From CAKKQX01 sp963734595 (GTDB lineage Bacteria > Pseudomonadota > Gammaproteobacteria > Burkholderiales > SG8-41): a stretch of DNA of 64,000 nucleotides. Location: assembly GCA_963734595.1 (NCBI GenBank), contig CAVTHV010000029.1, positions 248,001 through 312,000 of the forward strand. The letters run 5' to 3'. The notes below the pieces were generated by a model. That model saw only the letters and a list, made by a program, of their open reading frames with translations. It was not told the origin of the DNA and did no database searches. Shown one piece after another: positions 51,286 through 62,054 of the stretch (position 1 is its first letter; each line of letters begins with the position of its first letter). The position numbers were made by a program, and so were the translations under genes.

Positions 51286-51316
51286 ATAGTTCGTTGTTTT
51301 TAAAGTATTTTTTATT
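51286..51316 (+). repeat. AT-rich short motif, copy 4
   Basis: TAGTTCGTTGTTTTTAAAGT followed by ATTTTTTATT, in the 133-bp gap between convergent mobA and the GGDEF/EAL gene. It is the most diverged copy but keeps CGTTGTTTTTAA. Confidence 0.45.
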
Positions 51317-51376
51317 GCCGCGCAGAGTCAGATACGAACGCGCGATCGGTGCCCGGCCGGGCAAAATCCGGAAAAC

Positions 51377-53812
51377 TTAACCGGCAGACACACCCTGCGC
51401 GGCCTGGGTTGCCGGCGGTTCCCGCTCCTCATCCCGCTCCAGCGCTTCGGGCTCGGCAATGAAGTAACCTTGGGCAAAATCGATCCCGAGCGCGGTGATT
51501 TTTTCGAGCGCCTCGGCATCTTCCACCGATTCCGCGACCGTTTGCATGCCGAGGATGTGGCTGATGCGGTTGATCGCATCGACGATCGCATAATCCATCG
51601 GATCGCCCGCCATGTCCTTGATGAACATGCCGGCAATCTTCAGGTAGTCGACCGGCAGGTACTTGAGATAGGCAAACGACGACATGCCGGTGCCGAAATC
51701 GTCGAGCGAAAACCGGCATCCCATGCCCTTCATTTCGCGCATCAGTTCCGAGGCCCGGGTGAGGTTCGAAATCGCCGTGGTTTCGGTGATCTCGAAGCAC
51801 AGCAAACCGCGCGGCAGCTGGTAGCGTGTCAGCAGGTTGCGCAAAAAATCGGGGAAGCTCTTGTCGTTGATGCTGGCGCCGGAGATGTTGACGGAATAGG
51901 ACCCGAGCCCGGCCGCCTGCGGGATCGCGCCGCCATTGCAGCGGCGATGCAAAAATTCGACCAGCGAGCTGATCACCCAGCGCTCGATCGAGGTGAGCAG
52001 GTTATAGCGCTCGGCGGCCGGCATGAAAGCCGTCGGCGGCACCAGGTTTCCCGACGCATCCAGCATGCGCACCAGCACTTCATAATGATCCCCGGGCTCG
52101 GCCTCCGGGTTGAGCGGCAGAATGCGCTGCCGGTAGAGGCGGAACTGGCTGAGTTCGAAAGCGCGGTTGATCTGCGACACGATCTGCAGCTCGCCGCGCT
52201 TGTCGGAAAATTCGCCGTCTTCCTGGCGGTGCACCTGCACGCGGTCACGGCCCTTGTTCTTGGCGTCATAGCAGCAGGCGTCGGCCATGACCAGCACGCG
52301 GTTCAGATCGCCGCTGTCCGCGGTGAGCGGCACCAGGCCGATGCTGACCCCCACGCTGAAGGTCTTGTTCTCCCACACGAAACGGAATTCGCGCACGGTT
52401 TCGCGCATCGCATTGGCGATGCGCAGCGCCTGGTCGAGCGGGCAGGACTCGAGCAGCGCGCCGAATTCGTCGCCGCCGAGCCGCGCCAGCGTATCGCTGC
52501 CGCGCATCCGCGTCATCATCACCGACGTCAGCTGGCGCAACAGCTCGTCGCCGGCACTGTGCCCGCAGGTATCGTTGACGGCCTTGAAGTTATCGAGATC
52601 CATGAACATCAGCGCGTGCTCGCGCCCCTTTTTGGCGGTCTCGATGAGCTCGCCCAGCCGGCGTTCGAACTCCCGCCGGTTGACGAGCCCGGTCAGCGCG
52701 TCGTGGCTCGCCTGCCAGGTCAACTGCTCTGCCATCGCGCGCAGCTGGCTGATATCGTGGAACACGACGATCATGCCCAGTATCCGGCCGTCGCGGCCGC
52801 GGATCGGCGCCTGGGAATAGCGGATCGGGCATTCGCGTCCGTTGCGGTCCAGCAGCCGCACCGAGCCGCGTGCCGCCGCCGTCAGGCAAAGCGCCGCCGG
52901 CATCCTGCTGCAGCGGCTCGGCCGGATGGCCCGAGCGCTCATCGATCACGCGATAGATTTCCGCAAGCGGCTTGCCGCGCGCCTCCGGCGTGCCCCAGCC
53001 GGTGTACTGCTCGGCGACGGGGTTCAGGTATTCGACCTTCCCGTCGGCATCGGTGGTGATCACGCCGTCGCCGATCGAATGCAGCGTAACCTGCGCCAGT
53101 TCCGTTTCGAACTGCAGCGCACTCTCGGTACGCATCGCCTGGCGCAGGATCAGAACCGCGACAAATCCGCCCGCCAGCAGCACCAGCACGCCCACGCCGA
53201 TGATCAGGGAAAAAGCGTAGCGCGTCGACATCCCCGTCTGCGCAACGCCGTTCACGAGTGCCGTGCGCCCCGCCTCGAGCAGCGGGTAAAGCGAGTCCTG
53301 GAACTCGTCCTGCGCCGCGACGCCCTGCGTATTCAGCAACTGTGTGGCTTCCGATACCTTGTGCTGCCATCAGCAGCCCGGCGATTTCGTCGTGCACGGT
53401 CCTGATCCGCTCCGCGGAGGCCAGCACCAGCCCTAGCGCCGATTGCTCCGCCGGCGGCAGCTTGAGTATTGCGCAGTTGCTGCAAGCCGTCCGAAAAGTC
53501 GCGCGCCAGCGCCTGATAGCGCTGGTAGGCTGCCACCCGCACCAGCGAATCGTCGGCGCTGATCAGCGTATTGATGATCTGCGCGCGTTCGCTGACGACG
53601 TGCATCATGCTTGAAACCAGGCCGGTCCTGATGCGCTGATCGTGAATGATCTCCTGAGTGTGGCGATTGATGGCTTCGATGCGCAGCAGGCCGGCTACGG
53701 TCGCAATCACCAGCAAAACCAGGAGAGCGCCAAAGCCGGCCAGCAAGGCCTGTCTGAATCTGAGGGACAGCAGTTTCTTGAACACTTTCGGCCTATCCTG
53801 CGATTCCGGCAT
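51377..53812 (-). CDS. membrane GGDEF/EAL protein with PAS domain, frameshifted
   Basis: About 810 residues once three inserted bases (near 53460, 53360 and 52905) are removed. Order: a short cytoplasmic start, TM helix (QALLAGFGALLVLLVIATVA), a periplasmic helical sensor, a second TM helix (FSLIIGVGVLVLLAGGFVAV), PAS (GDGVITTDADGKVEYLNPVA), GGDEF with intact LARLGGDEFGALLES, and EAL. The EAL signature is EVL but the catalytic residues seem present: VNISG, EITET, SLDDFGTG, LKIAG and AESVED with AQGYFIAEP. It may make and/or degrade c-di-GMP; the ligand is unknown. It overlaps mtfA by 20 bases. Confidence 0.88.
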
Positions 53813-54611
53813 TCACCGCGGCCGCCGCGGCCTGCGTGCCTGCTGCGCCCTGCAGGCGCAGCAGAGGGTCCTGTTGATAAAACAGCACAAGCTGGCGATA
53901 GACTTCGGCATAACTTGCCTGCAACGCATGCGGAATTTCAAAAAACGCTTCGCTCGTGACCGCAAAAAACTCGGCCGGATTATCCGCTGCGTAAGGATCG
54001 ATCTCGGTCCGCTCGCCACGGTCGAGGCGCCGGCAGAAGTCCTCGTAGGCCGCGCTGAATGCCCGCGACCAGGCTTCGCGGCTCATGCCGGCATGCAACG
54101 GCGGAAAACCATTGGCGTCGCCGTTGAGCATGTCGAGCTTGTGCGCAAACTCATGAATCACGACGTTATACCCGCCGCCCCGGTCCGCCGCCTCGGTGTC
54201 TTCCCACGAAAGGATGACCGGCCCTTTGAGCCAGGATTCGCCGGTCATGGGCTCGCGAATGTGGTGCACCACGCCGTCCTCATCCATGTATTCATATTGG
54301 GCCACGAACTGCCCCGGATAAACGATCACCTCGGACCAGCCGCGGTAGCAGGCGGGATCGAGGTGCAAAATCAGGATACACGCCTGCACCGCGACGGCCA
54401 TGCGAATTTCGTCACGGATGACCAGGCCGCCCGCGCCGTGAATCGCCTTTTCATGCAAAAACAGAATCACCAGTTGCCGCAACCGCGCGAGCTCCGCGTC
54501 CGGCAACACCCTGACGAAGGAATAACGGTCGACGGTTCGGCGCCATTCGGATTCATCGAAACTGGCATGCTTCAGAATCCAGGTGCGGCGCCATTGGGCA
54601 AACCAGTTCAC
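53793..54611 (-). CDS. mtfA: zinc-dependent peptidase MtfA family
   Basis: An intact 272-residue gluzincin. The HEFAH zinc motif is at residues 153-157 and the third ligand is E214 in NPAEFFAV. The N terminus is WRRTWILKHASFDESEWRRT; VIVYPGQFVAQYEY and GPVILSWEDTE are family landmarks. In enterobacteria MtfA binds and removes Mlc repression; other hosts lack Mlc, so here it may act as a general cytoplasmic peptidase. It overlaps rmuC by four bases (ATGA). Confidence 0.93.
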   Translation of the reverse strand: MNWFAQWRRTWILKHASFDESEWRRTVDRYSFVRVLPDAELARLRQLVILFLHEKAIHGAGGLVIRDEIRMAVAVQACILILHLDPACYRGWSEVIVYPGQFVAQYEYMDEDGVVHHIREPMTGESWLKGPVILSWEDTEAADRGGGYNVVIHEFAHKLDMLNGDANGFPPLHAGMSREAWSRAFSAAYEDFCRRLDRGERTEIDPYAADNPAEFFAVTSEAFFEIPHALQASYAEVYRQLVLFYQQDPLLRLQGAAGTQAAAAAVNAGIAG

Positions 54612-55945
54612 GCCTCGCCCTGATTCCCGTCTTTGATCTCGACCACCCGCAGCGGCGGCGCCTCGGCCTGGTCGAGCTCGACGCGCTCGATGCTCGCAAA
54701 ACGGTCGGAAATCTTGCGGCTGCTGATTTGCACCTGCTGCGCGTCTTCATGGGCCTGGCGCACGTGATCGGCGAGCTTGCGCATGCGCTCGTCGAAGCGC
54801 GAGAAGTCCCGGCCGAGCTTGCCCAGTTCGTCCTTGATGATATGAATCTGTTTGCGCGTTTCCACGTCCTTCAGCACCGCGCGCGCGGTATTCAGCACCG
54901 CCATCAGCGTGGTCGGCGACACGATCCATACCCGCCGCTGCAGCGCGTAATTGACGACGTCGGCATGATAAGCATGGATCTCGGCGAACACCGCCTCCGC
55001 CGGCACGAACATCACCGCGCCATCGGAGGTGACGTTGGGAATGATGTACTTGCCGCTGATGTCGTCGATATGTTTCCTGAGATCGGCTTTGAACTGGCGC
55101 TGCGCCGCGGCGCGCTCGGTCTCGGCCAGCGCGCTGTCGAGCATGCGGTGGTAGTTCTCGAGCGGGAACTTGGAATCGATGCACACCGACCCTGTCGGCT
55201 CGGGCAGCTTGAGCAGGCAGTCCACGCGCGTGCCGTTGGGCAGCACATGCTGCAGGTGATAGCTCTGCAGAGGCAGCATGTTTCGCACCAGCGCTTCGAG
55301 CTGGACTTCGCCGAACGCGCCGCGCGCGCGCTTGTCGCCCAGCAGCTCCTGCAGGCTGACGACGTTGCTCGCCAGGCCCTCGATCTTTTTCTGCGCCTCG
55401 TCGATGGTTGCGAGCCGCGTCATCACGTTGATGAAAGTCTCGTTGGTCTTCTTGAAACCCTCGTCGAGCCGCTCGCTCACGCGGCCGCTGATCTGCTCCA
55501 GCCGCTCGTCGATTTTCTTGGTCAGGCCCTCGATCGAGACGGTGAACTGCTGCGTCGAGCGGTGCATGGTGCTCTGGATCAGTTCCTGCTCGGCGCGGCT
55601 TTCCTCGGCAAGGATTTTTTGCAGCGCCTCGCGGTTCTGCGCCAGACTTTCGTTCAGCGCGAGCTGCAGCGCCTGCAACCCCTGCCGCGTCTGCGCGAGC
55701 TCATGGGCGGTCAGCCGGTTCAACCGGTCGAAGGTATCGGTGAGGGCGGCGCTGACGCGCTCCGCCTGTTTCGCCAGGCCATCGTGCAGGTCGAGAAGCA
55801 TCGCGCGATGCTTCTGCTCGAGCACCGCACCCAGCTGTTCGGGAAGCTCCTTGAGCGTCCGGGCCTGCGCCGCCAGCCGCATGGCCAGCACGCCGAGCGT
55901 GATCAGGACGAGTAGCGCGAGTACGCCGTATAAGACTTCGATCAT
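54608..55945 (-). CDS. rmuC: DNA recombination protein RmuC
   Basis: An intact 445-residue protein. An N-terminal membrane segment (EVLYGVLALLVLITLGVLAM) is followed by a long coiled coil (about residues 30-190) and the RmuC nuclease-like domain, with GDKRARGAFGEVQLEALVRN, GSVCIDSKFPLENYHRML, DGAVMFVPAEAVFAEIHA and VWIVSPTTLMAVLNTARAVL. It limits recombination between short inverted repeats in E. coli, which is of interest here as the window has several. First gene of the rmuC-mtfA-GGDEF run. Confidence 0.95.
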   Translation of the reverse strand: MIEVLYGVLALLVLITLGVLAMRLAAQARTLKELPEQLGAVLEQKHRAMLLDLHDGLAKQAERVSAALTDTFDRLNRLTAHELAQTRQGLQALQLALNESLAQNREALQKILAEESRAEQELIQSTMHRSTQQFTVSIEGLTKKIDERLEQISGRVSERLDEGFKKTNETFINVMTRLATIDEAQKKIEGLASNVVSLQELLGDKRARGAFGEVQLEALVRNMLPLQSYHLQHVLPNGTRVDCLLKLPEPTGSVCIDSKFPLENYHRMLDSALAETERAAAQRQFKADLRKHIDDISGKYIIPNVTSDGAVMFVPAEAVFAEIHAYHADVVNYALQRRVWIVSPTTLMAVLNTARAVLKDVETRKQIHIIKDELGKLGRDFSRFDERMRKLADHVRQAHEDAQQVQISSRKISDRFASIERVELDQAEAPPLRVVEIKDGNQGEA

Positions 55946-55999
55946 GGCCGCTTGAATTTGTTGCGCCAGTATACCCCAGGCCCGCTGCTGACGGCGCGC

Positions 56000-58495
56000 T
56001 CAGCCGATATGGCGCAGCGCCTGGAGCGGCGCGACGTTGAGCGCGCGGCGCGTGCCCAGGTGGCCGGCGATGGCGATGCCGGTTGCTCCGCAGAAGAAAC
56101 CGATCGCCCACACCGTGCCGTTGAAGCCGTAACCCAGATTCAGCACCTTCGATGCGAGCAGCGCGCCCAGCGCATTCGCCCCTGCGGCGGCGATCACCCC
56201 CGCCAGGGCGCCCATCACCGCAAACTCCGCGAGATTGGCGCGGACCAGCTGACCGCGGCTCGCGCCGAGGGTGCGCATGATCGCCGTCCGGTAAAGCCGT
56301 TCGTCCTGGGTGCTGGCGATGGCCGCATACAGCACGGCCAGCCCGGCGAACAGCGTGAACAGAAACACGAATTGCACCGCGCGCGCCACCTGGTCCATCA
56401 TTTTCTGCACCTGCGCCATGACCTGCGCCACATCGATCAGCAGAAAATTCGAGAACTGCCTGACCAGCGCGTTGAGCAGTTCGACGTTGCCCGGCGGCAG
56501 GTAAAAACTCGTGATGTAGCTGACCGGCTGGTTATCGAGCAGCCCGGGCGGCGCGATCACGAAGAAATTGACGTTGAAGGTATCCCAGTCGACCTTGCGC
56601 AGGCTGGTTACGGTCGCAGTGACGATGTTGCCTGCGATATCGTACGTCAACTTGTCGCCGAGACGGATGCCGAGCGTCTCGGCGATGCCCTGTTCCACTG
56701 AAAACTGATCTGTGCGCGACGGCACTTCCCGCCACCAGCGGCCGGCGACAATCCGGTTGTCGGGCCGCAGTTTTTGCGCCCACGACAGATTGAATTCGCG
56801 ATCGATCAGGCGCCGCGCACGGTCATCACTGTAATCGGCCGATGTCACGCTGCGATCGTTGATTTTGACCAGCCGCCCACGCACCATCGGAAATACCGCC
56901 GGCCGGGCGATGCCGCGCGCAGCAAAAAATTCCGCCAGCGGCTTGAGCTGGTCGCGCTGGATATTGACGATGAAGCGATTGGGGGCCTCAGGCGGCAGGC
57001 TCGTCTGCCATGCCTCGAGCAGGTCGCCCCGGATCAGGGTCAGCGTCAGGAGCGCCATGATGCCGATCCCCATGGCGATGATCTGGATGATACTGCCCAC
57101 GACGCGGCGCCGCAGATTGGCCACGCCGAAGCGCCAGCTGACGCCGTTGTTCCTGAGGCCCGCCAAAAGCCGCAGCAGCACCCACGTCATCAGTCCTGCA
57201 ACCAGCATCGCGGCGACGAAACCGCCGAACACCAGTCCGCCGAGCCTGGCATCCTGCGCTTTCCACAGGATCAATCCGCCGATCACCGCGAAACCCAGCG
57301 CATAGCCGGCAAGCCCCGTGCCGCCCGGCGTACCCAGCTCGCGCCGCAATACGCGCAGCGTCGATACCTTGCCCAGGCTCACGAGCGGCGGCAAGGCAAA
57401 ACCGAGCAGCAACGCCAGTCCGGTTATCAGGCCATGCAATGCCGGCAAGGCCGCCCGGCGCCGGCAACTCCACCGCCACCAGGCTGCCGAGCCAGCGCGC
57501 CAGCAGCACTTGCGCGGCAATGCCGAGCATGCAGCCGATTGCGCTCGCAGCCAGGCCCAGCACCGCGAAATGCACGAGATACAACCGCACGACCAGCCCC
57601 TGGCTCGCGCCAAGGCAGCGCATCATCGCGCAGCCGTCGAGATGGCGCTGCAAAAACCGGCGCGTCGCGAGCGCAACGGCAACGGCTGCCAGCACCACGC
57701 TGATCAGCGCCGCCAGGCTCAGGAATTTTTCCGCGCGCTCGAGCGCCGCGCGGATTTCCGGACGGGCATCGCGTATGCTCTCGACGCGCTGGCCGGGCTG
57801 CAGCCGCTTCAGCGCCCATTGCCGATAGTCCTCGACCCTCCCGGATTCACCCGCGATCTGCAGACGATAGCCGATACGGCTGCCGGTCTGCACCAGGCCG
57901 GTTGCCGCGATATCGGCCTCGTTCAGAATAATGCCCGGGCCGGCGTTGATGAATCCGATTGCGCTGTCCGGGTCCTGGGTCAGGATTGCCGTCACCTTGA
58001 ACTTTCCGGCGCCAAGACTGATCGCGTCGCCCAGTTGCAGCTCAAGCTGCGTGAACAGTCTCTCGTCGATCCATACCGTTCCCGGCGCGGGGATCGAGCC
58101 CGCGCGATGATCGGGTGCGTACAGCCGGTCGGTGATGCGCACTTCGCCGCGCAACGGGTAGCCCGCGGTCACCACTTTGACGCTGGACAGCACATTCCGG
58201 TCGCCGCGCACCGCCATGCTGGGAAAGCGCATCACGCGCGTCACGGCCAGGCCGCGGCGCAAGGCTTCGGTTTCGAATTCAGGCGCGAGCGGCCGGTCTG
58301 CCGCCACCACCAGATCGGCGCCCAGCAACTGGTTGGCCTGGCGGTCCAATGCCCGGTGCACGCGATCGGTAAAAAAGCCGATGGTGGTGACGCTCGCCAC
58401 CGCGATCATCACCGCCACGACGATCAGAAAGAGTTCGCCGGCCCGGCCGTCGCGCACGAGCAGGCGCAGCGCCAGTGCCGGTTCCCTGAACAGTT

Positions 58496-58499
<4 letters not shown>
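56000..58499 (-). CDS. FtsX-like permease of an ABC exporter (YbbP type), one frameshift
   Basis: About 832 residues after removal of one base near 57455. It has the ten-segment layout of the large YbbP/LolE-related permeases: VVAVMIAVASVTTIGFFTDR near the N terminus, a large periplasmic domain (NQLLGADLVVAADRPLAPEF), three helices with ATRRFLQRHLDGCAMMRCLG, a second block, and a final IMRTLGASRGQLVRANLAEF and LNVAPLQALRHIG. The coupling motifs RCLGAS and RTLGAS are typical of FtsX repeats. It overlaps the ATPase gene by four bases. Substrate unknown; lipid or lipoprotein handling is suggested for relatives. Confidence 0.92.
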
Positions 58500-59186
<687 letters not shown>

Positions 59187-59188
<2 letters not shown>

Positions 59189-59786
59189 GATATTGCGTAT
59201 CCTTTGCGTTCTGATGCTGATGCTGCCGCCGGCAGGGTTTGCCGCGACCATCGTGGTCTATGGCGACAGCCTGTCGGCCGGTTATGGGCTGCCGCAGGAA
59301 CAGGGCTGGGTCAGCCTGCTGCAGAAAAAGCTGCGCGATCGCAAGCCCGATTATAAAGTAGAGAATCTCAGTATCAGCGGTGAAACCACCGTGGGCGGCA
59401 AAAACCGCATCGCGGCTGCGCTCGCGGCGCACCGCCCCGCGATCGTGATTCTCGAGCTCGGCGCCAACGATGGTTTGCGCGGCCAGAGCCTGGCTGAAAT
59501 GCGCAGTAATCTAGATGCAATCGCAGAAGCATGCCGCAAGGCGCACGCCAGGGTGCTCGTGGTCGGAATGCGCCTGCCCCCCAATTACGGCGCCGCCTAC
59601 ACTGATAAATTTACTAATGTATTCAAGGAAGTAGCGCAACGCCGCAAGCTGCCGCTGGTCCCTTTCCTGCTCGAAGGTTTCGCCGACAGGCGCGAACTGT
59701 TCCAGGCCGATGGCTTCCACCCGACGGTTGAGGCCCAGCCGCTGATGCTGGAAACCGTGTGGAAAAAGCTGCGCCCGCTGCTGTGA
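59187..59786 (+). CDS. tesA: arylesterase / acyl-CoA thioesterase TesA (SGNH hydrolase)
   Basis: A 199-residue secreted hydrolase. Signal peptide MILRILCVLMLMLPPAGFAA, then block I GDSLSAGYGLP (Ser28), the block II Gly in ETTVGG, block III GANDGL (Asn94) and the catalytic Asp175/His178 in DGFHP. It faces an ABC exporter pair as in E. coli tesA-ybbA-ybbP, a conserved neighbourhood. The two divergent starts overlap, so promoters lie within the opposite genes. Confidence 0.93.
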
Positions 59787-59801
59787 CAGACGGCGCAGGA
59801 A

Positions 59802-60860
59802 TCAGCTCACGCTGACCGCCGGCGCGCCGGCGGTCAGACGGCCGATCTCCGTCGCGTATTTGAAACCCTGCTCTTTGAAAACCTCGAGCACCGCGGGCAC
59901 GGCAGCCGGGTCGCAGGCGACGAGCAGCCCGCCGCTGGTTTGGGGATCGGTCAGAATTTTTCGATGCCAGTCCGGCGCCCCGGCAGGCAGCGTGACCTCG
60001 TGCCGGTAACTGGCCCAGTTGCGATCGGTTGCGCCGGTGACGTGGCCCTGCAACAGCAGGTGGCCCGCCGCCCGCAGGATCGGCACCCGCTCGAAGCCGA
60101 TTTCGGCCCGGAGTTTCGAGCCGCGGCAGACTTCCAGCAGATGGCCGAGCAGGCCGAATCCCGTGACGTCGGTCAGCGCATGCACGCCGGGCATGTCGGC
60201 CAGCGCGATGCCCGGGGTGTTGAGCTGCGTCGTGGTTTCCAGCATCTGCTGGTAGGCTTTGTCGCGCAATTCGCCTTTTTTGAGCGCGGCGCTCATGATG
60301 CCCACGCCGAGCGCTTTACCCAGTATCAGCACATCGCCGGCCTGCGCGCGGTCATTGCGCTTGACCTTGTCGGGATGCACCAGCCCGAGCGCCACCAGGC
60401 CATAAATCGGATCCGTTGAATCGATCGAGTGCCCGCCGCCGATCGGAATGCCGACGGCATCGCACACCGCGTGGCCGCCGGCGACGATGCGCTGGACGGC
60501 CTCGACCGGAATTTTCCCGACCGGCATGCCCAGCAGCGCGAGCGCGAGAAAAGGCCTGGCGCCCATGGCGTAGATATCGGAAATCGCGTTGGTCGCCGCG
60601 ATGCGTCCGAAATCGTAAGGGTCGTCGACGATAGGCAGGAAAAAATCGGTCGTCGCGACGATGGCCTGCGTATCGCTGATGCGATATACCGCAGCGTCAT
60701 CGCTCGACTCGTTGCCGACCAGCAGATCAGGAAAGACTTTCGCTATCGGCGTCTGGGACAGAACTTCGCTCAGCAACGCTGGCGTCAGTTTGCACCCTCA
60801 GCCGCCGCCGTGCGAAAGCTGCGTCAGCCTGATCTGCGTGGATTCGAGAGGTTTGTTCAT
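59802..60860 (-). CDS. selD: selenide, water dikinase SelD, selenoprotein with in-frame UGA
   Basis: Makes selenophosphate from selenide and ATP. The gene starts at the ATG at 60860 (MNKPLESTQIRLTQLSHGGG), continues through an in-frame TGA at codon 21 (60800-60798), and reads on GCKLTPALLSEVLSQTPIAK to 59802, 352 residues in all. The TGA falls exactly on the active-site residue (Cys or Sec in all SelD; E. coli has Cys17), and the next residues GCK match the family, so it is selenocysteine. Then SSDDAAVYRISDTQAIVATT, IAATNAISDIYAMGARP, GGGHSID and TDPQTSGGLLVAC. Automatic callers would start it late at 60776. A SECIS-like stem follows the UGA. Divergent from selU. Confidence 0.95.
60755..60800 (-). 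promoter_or_regulatory. bacterial SECIS-like element in selD
   Basis: Immediately after the UGA the minus-strand transcript can form nested stems: GGG with CCC at the base, AACU with AGUU, CGC with GCG, and AGC with GCU around a GUU apical loop, spanning about 43 bases. The size and location directly 3' of the UGA are those of bacterial SECIS elements that bind SelB, whose loops also carry a G and U. Confidence 0.7.
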
Positions 60861-60880
60861 TTTTCCCGTAAACTATCGAA

Positions 60881-62005
60881 ATGTCCGTCAAAATGGATTC
60901 GACTGCCGCGAAGCACACCGGTTCATCGAGGAAGCCCCCGGCCCCGCAAGCGGCCAAAGGGCCCGCCGTAGTGAACGTATCACAACTGTCCGAGTTTGAC
61001 GAGATCATCGACGTCCGCTCGGAAGACGAATATGCCGAGGACCATATCTTGGGGGCGATCAACTGCCCGGTACTCGACAACGCCCAGCGCGCGCGGGTCG
61101 GCACGCTCTACAAGCAGACGTCCTCGTTCGAGGCCAAGAAGGCCGGCGCAGCGCTGGTCAGCGCCAACATCTCCCGGCATCTGAGCGAGCGTTTCCACGA
61201 CCGTCCGCGCAGCTGGCGCCCGCTCGTCTATTGCTGGCGCGGCGGCGGCCGCAGCGGCGCACTCGCCCACGTCCTGTATCAGATCGGATGGCACGCCGCG
61301 CAGCTCGACGGCGGCTACAAAGCCTACCGGCGGGCGGTGGTCGCCGATCTCGCAACGCTGCCCGGAAAATTTCACTGGCGCGTCGTGTGCGGCCTGACCG
61401 GCTCCGGCAAAAGCCGTCTGCTGCACGCGCTCGAAGCATGCGGCGGGCAGGTGCTCGATCTCGAGGCGCTGGCTGCGCACCGCGGTTCGGTGCTCGGCAA
61501 TCTGCCCGATGAGCCGCAGCCTTCACAGAAAATGTTCGAGAGCCTCGTCTGGAGCAAACTGCGCGCGTTCTCGGCGCAGCGCCCGGTCTACGTCGAGGCC
61601 GAAAGCAAGAAAATCGGCAACCTGCGCGTGCCGGAAGCGCTGATCGATGCAATGTGGCGCAGCGATTGCCTGCTGCTCGAGGCCCCGCTACCGGTTCGTA
61701 TCGCCCTGCTCAAGGAGGAATACGTGCATTTTCTCGACGAGCCCGCCCTGCTGATCGAGAAACTCGAATGTCTGGCCGGCCTCTATGGCCACGACACGAT
61801 CGCGCACTGGAAAAAGCTTGCGCTCGAGCGCAAATGGGACGCGCTCACCGAAGAACTGCTGGTCAGGCACTACGATCCGGCATACACCCGCTCCACGCTC
61901 AAGCACTATCCGGCGCTCGAGCGCGCCCCGGTGCTTGTGCTCGACGGAACCCGCGACGAGCGTTTTATGGACCTTGCCAAACAATACCTCGCCAGTGCTG
62001 CCTAG
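60881..62005 (+). CDS. selU: tRNA 2-selenouridine synthase SelU (MnmH)
   Basis: Replaces 2-thiouridine with 2-selenouridine at the tRNA wobble position, using selenophosphate from SelD. An N-terminal rhodanese domain holds the essential Cys118 in YCWRGGGRSG, preceded by FDEIIDVRSEDEYAEDHI; the C-terminal half has a P-loop GLTGSGKS (171-178) that geranylates first. Intact, 374 residues. It is divergent from selD with only 20 bases between the starts. Confirms that the cell uses selenium in tRNA as well as protein. Confidence 0.96.
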   Translation: MSVKMDSTAAKHTGSSRKPPAPQAAKGPAVVNVSQLSEFDEIIDVRSEDEYAEDHILGAINCPVLDNAQRARVGTLYKQTSSFEAKKAGAALVSANISRHLSERFHDRPRSWRPLVYCWRGGGRSGALAHVLYQIGWHAAQLDGGYKAYRRAVVADLATLPGKFHWRVVCGLTGSGKSRLLHALEACGGQVLDLEALAAHRGSVLGNLPDEPQPSQKMFESLVWSKLRAFSAQRPVYVEAESKKIGNLRVPEALIDAMWRSDCLLLEAPLPVRIALLKEEYVHFLDEPALLIEKLECLAGLYGHDTIAHWKKLALERKWDALTEELLVRHYDPAYTRSTLKHYPALERAPVLVLDGTRDERFMDLAKQYLASAA

Positions 62006-62054
62006 GCCTTTTCACTCAAGCCCGGCTTCCGGCGATCAACAACCCATTCATCCC

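Noticed and set aside
51470..53059. A 529-codon open frame antisense to the GGDEF/EAL gene
   Set aside because: Shadow frame; GGDEF and EAL motifs fix the real strand.
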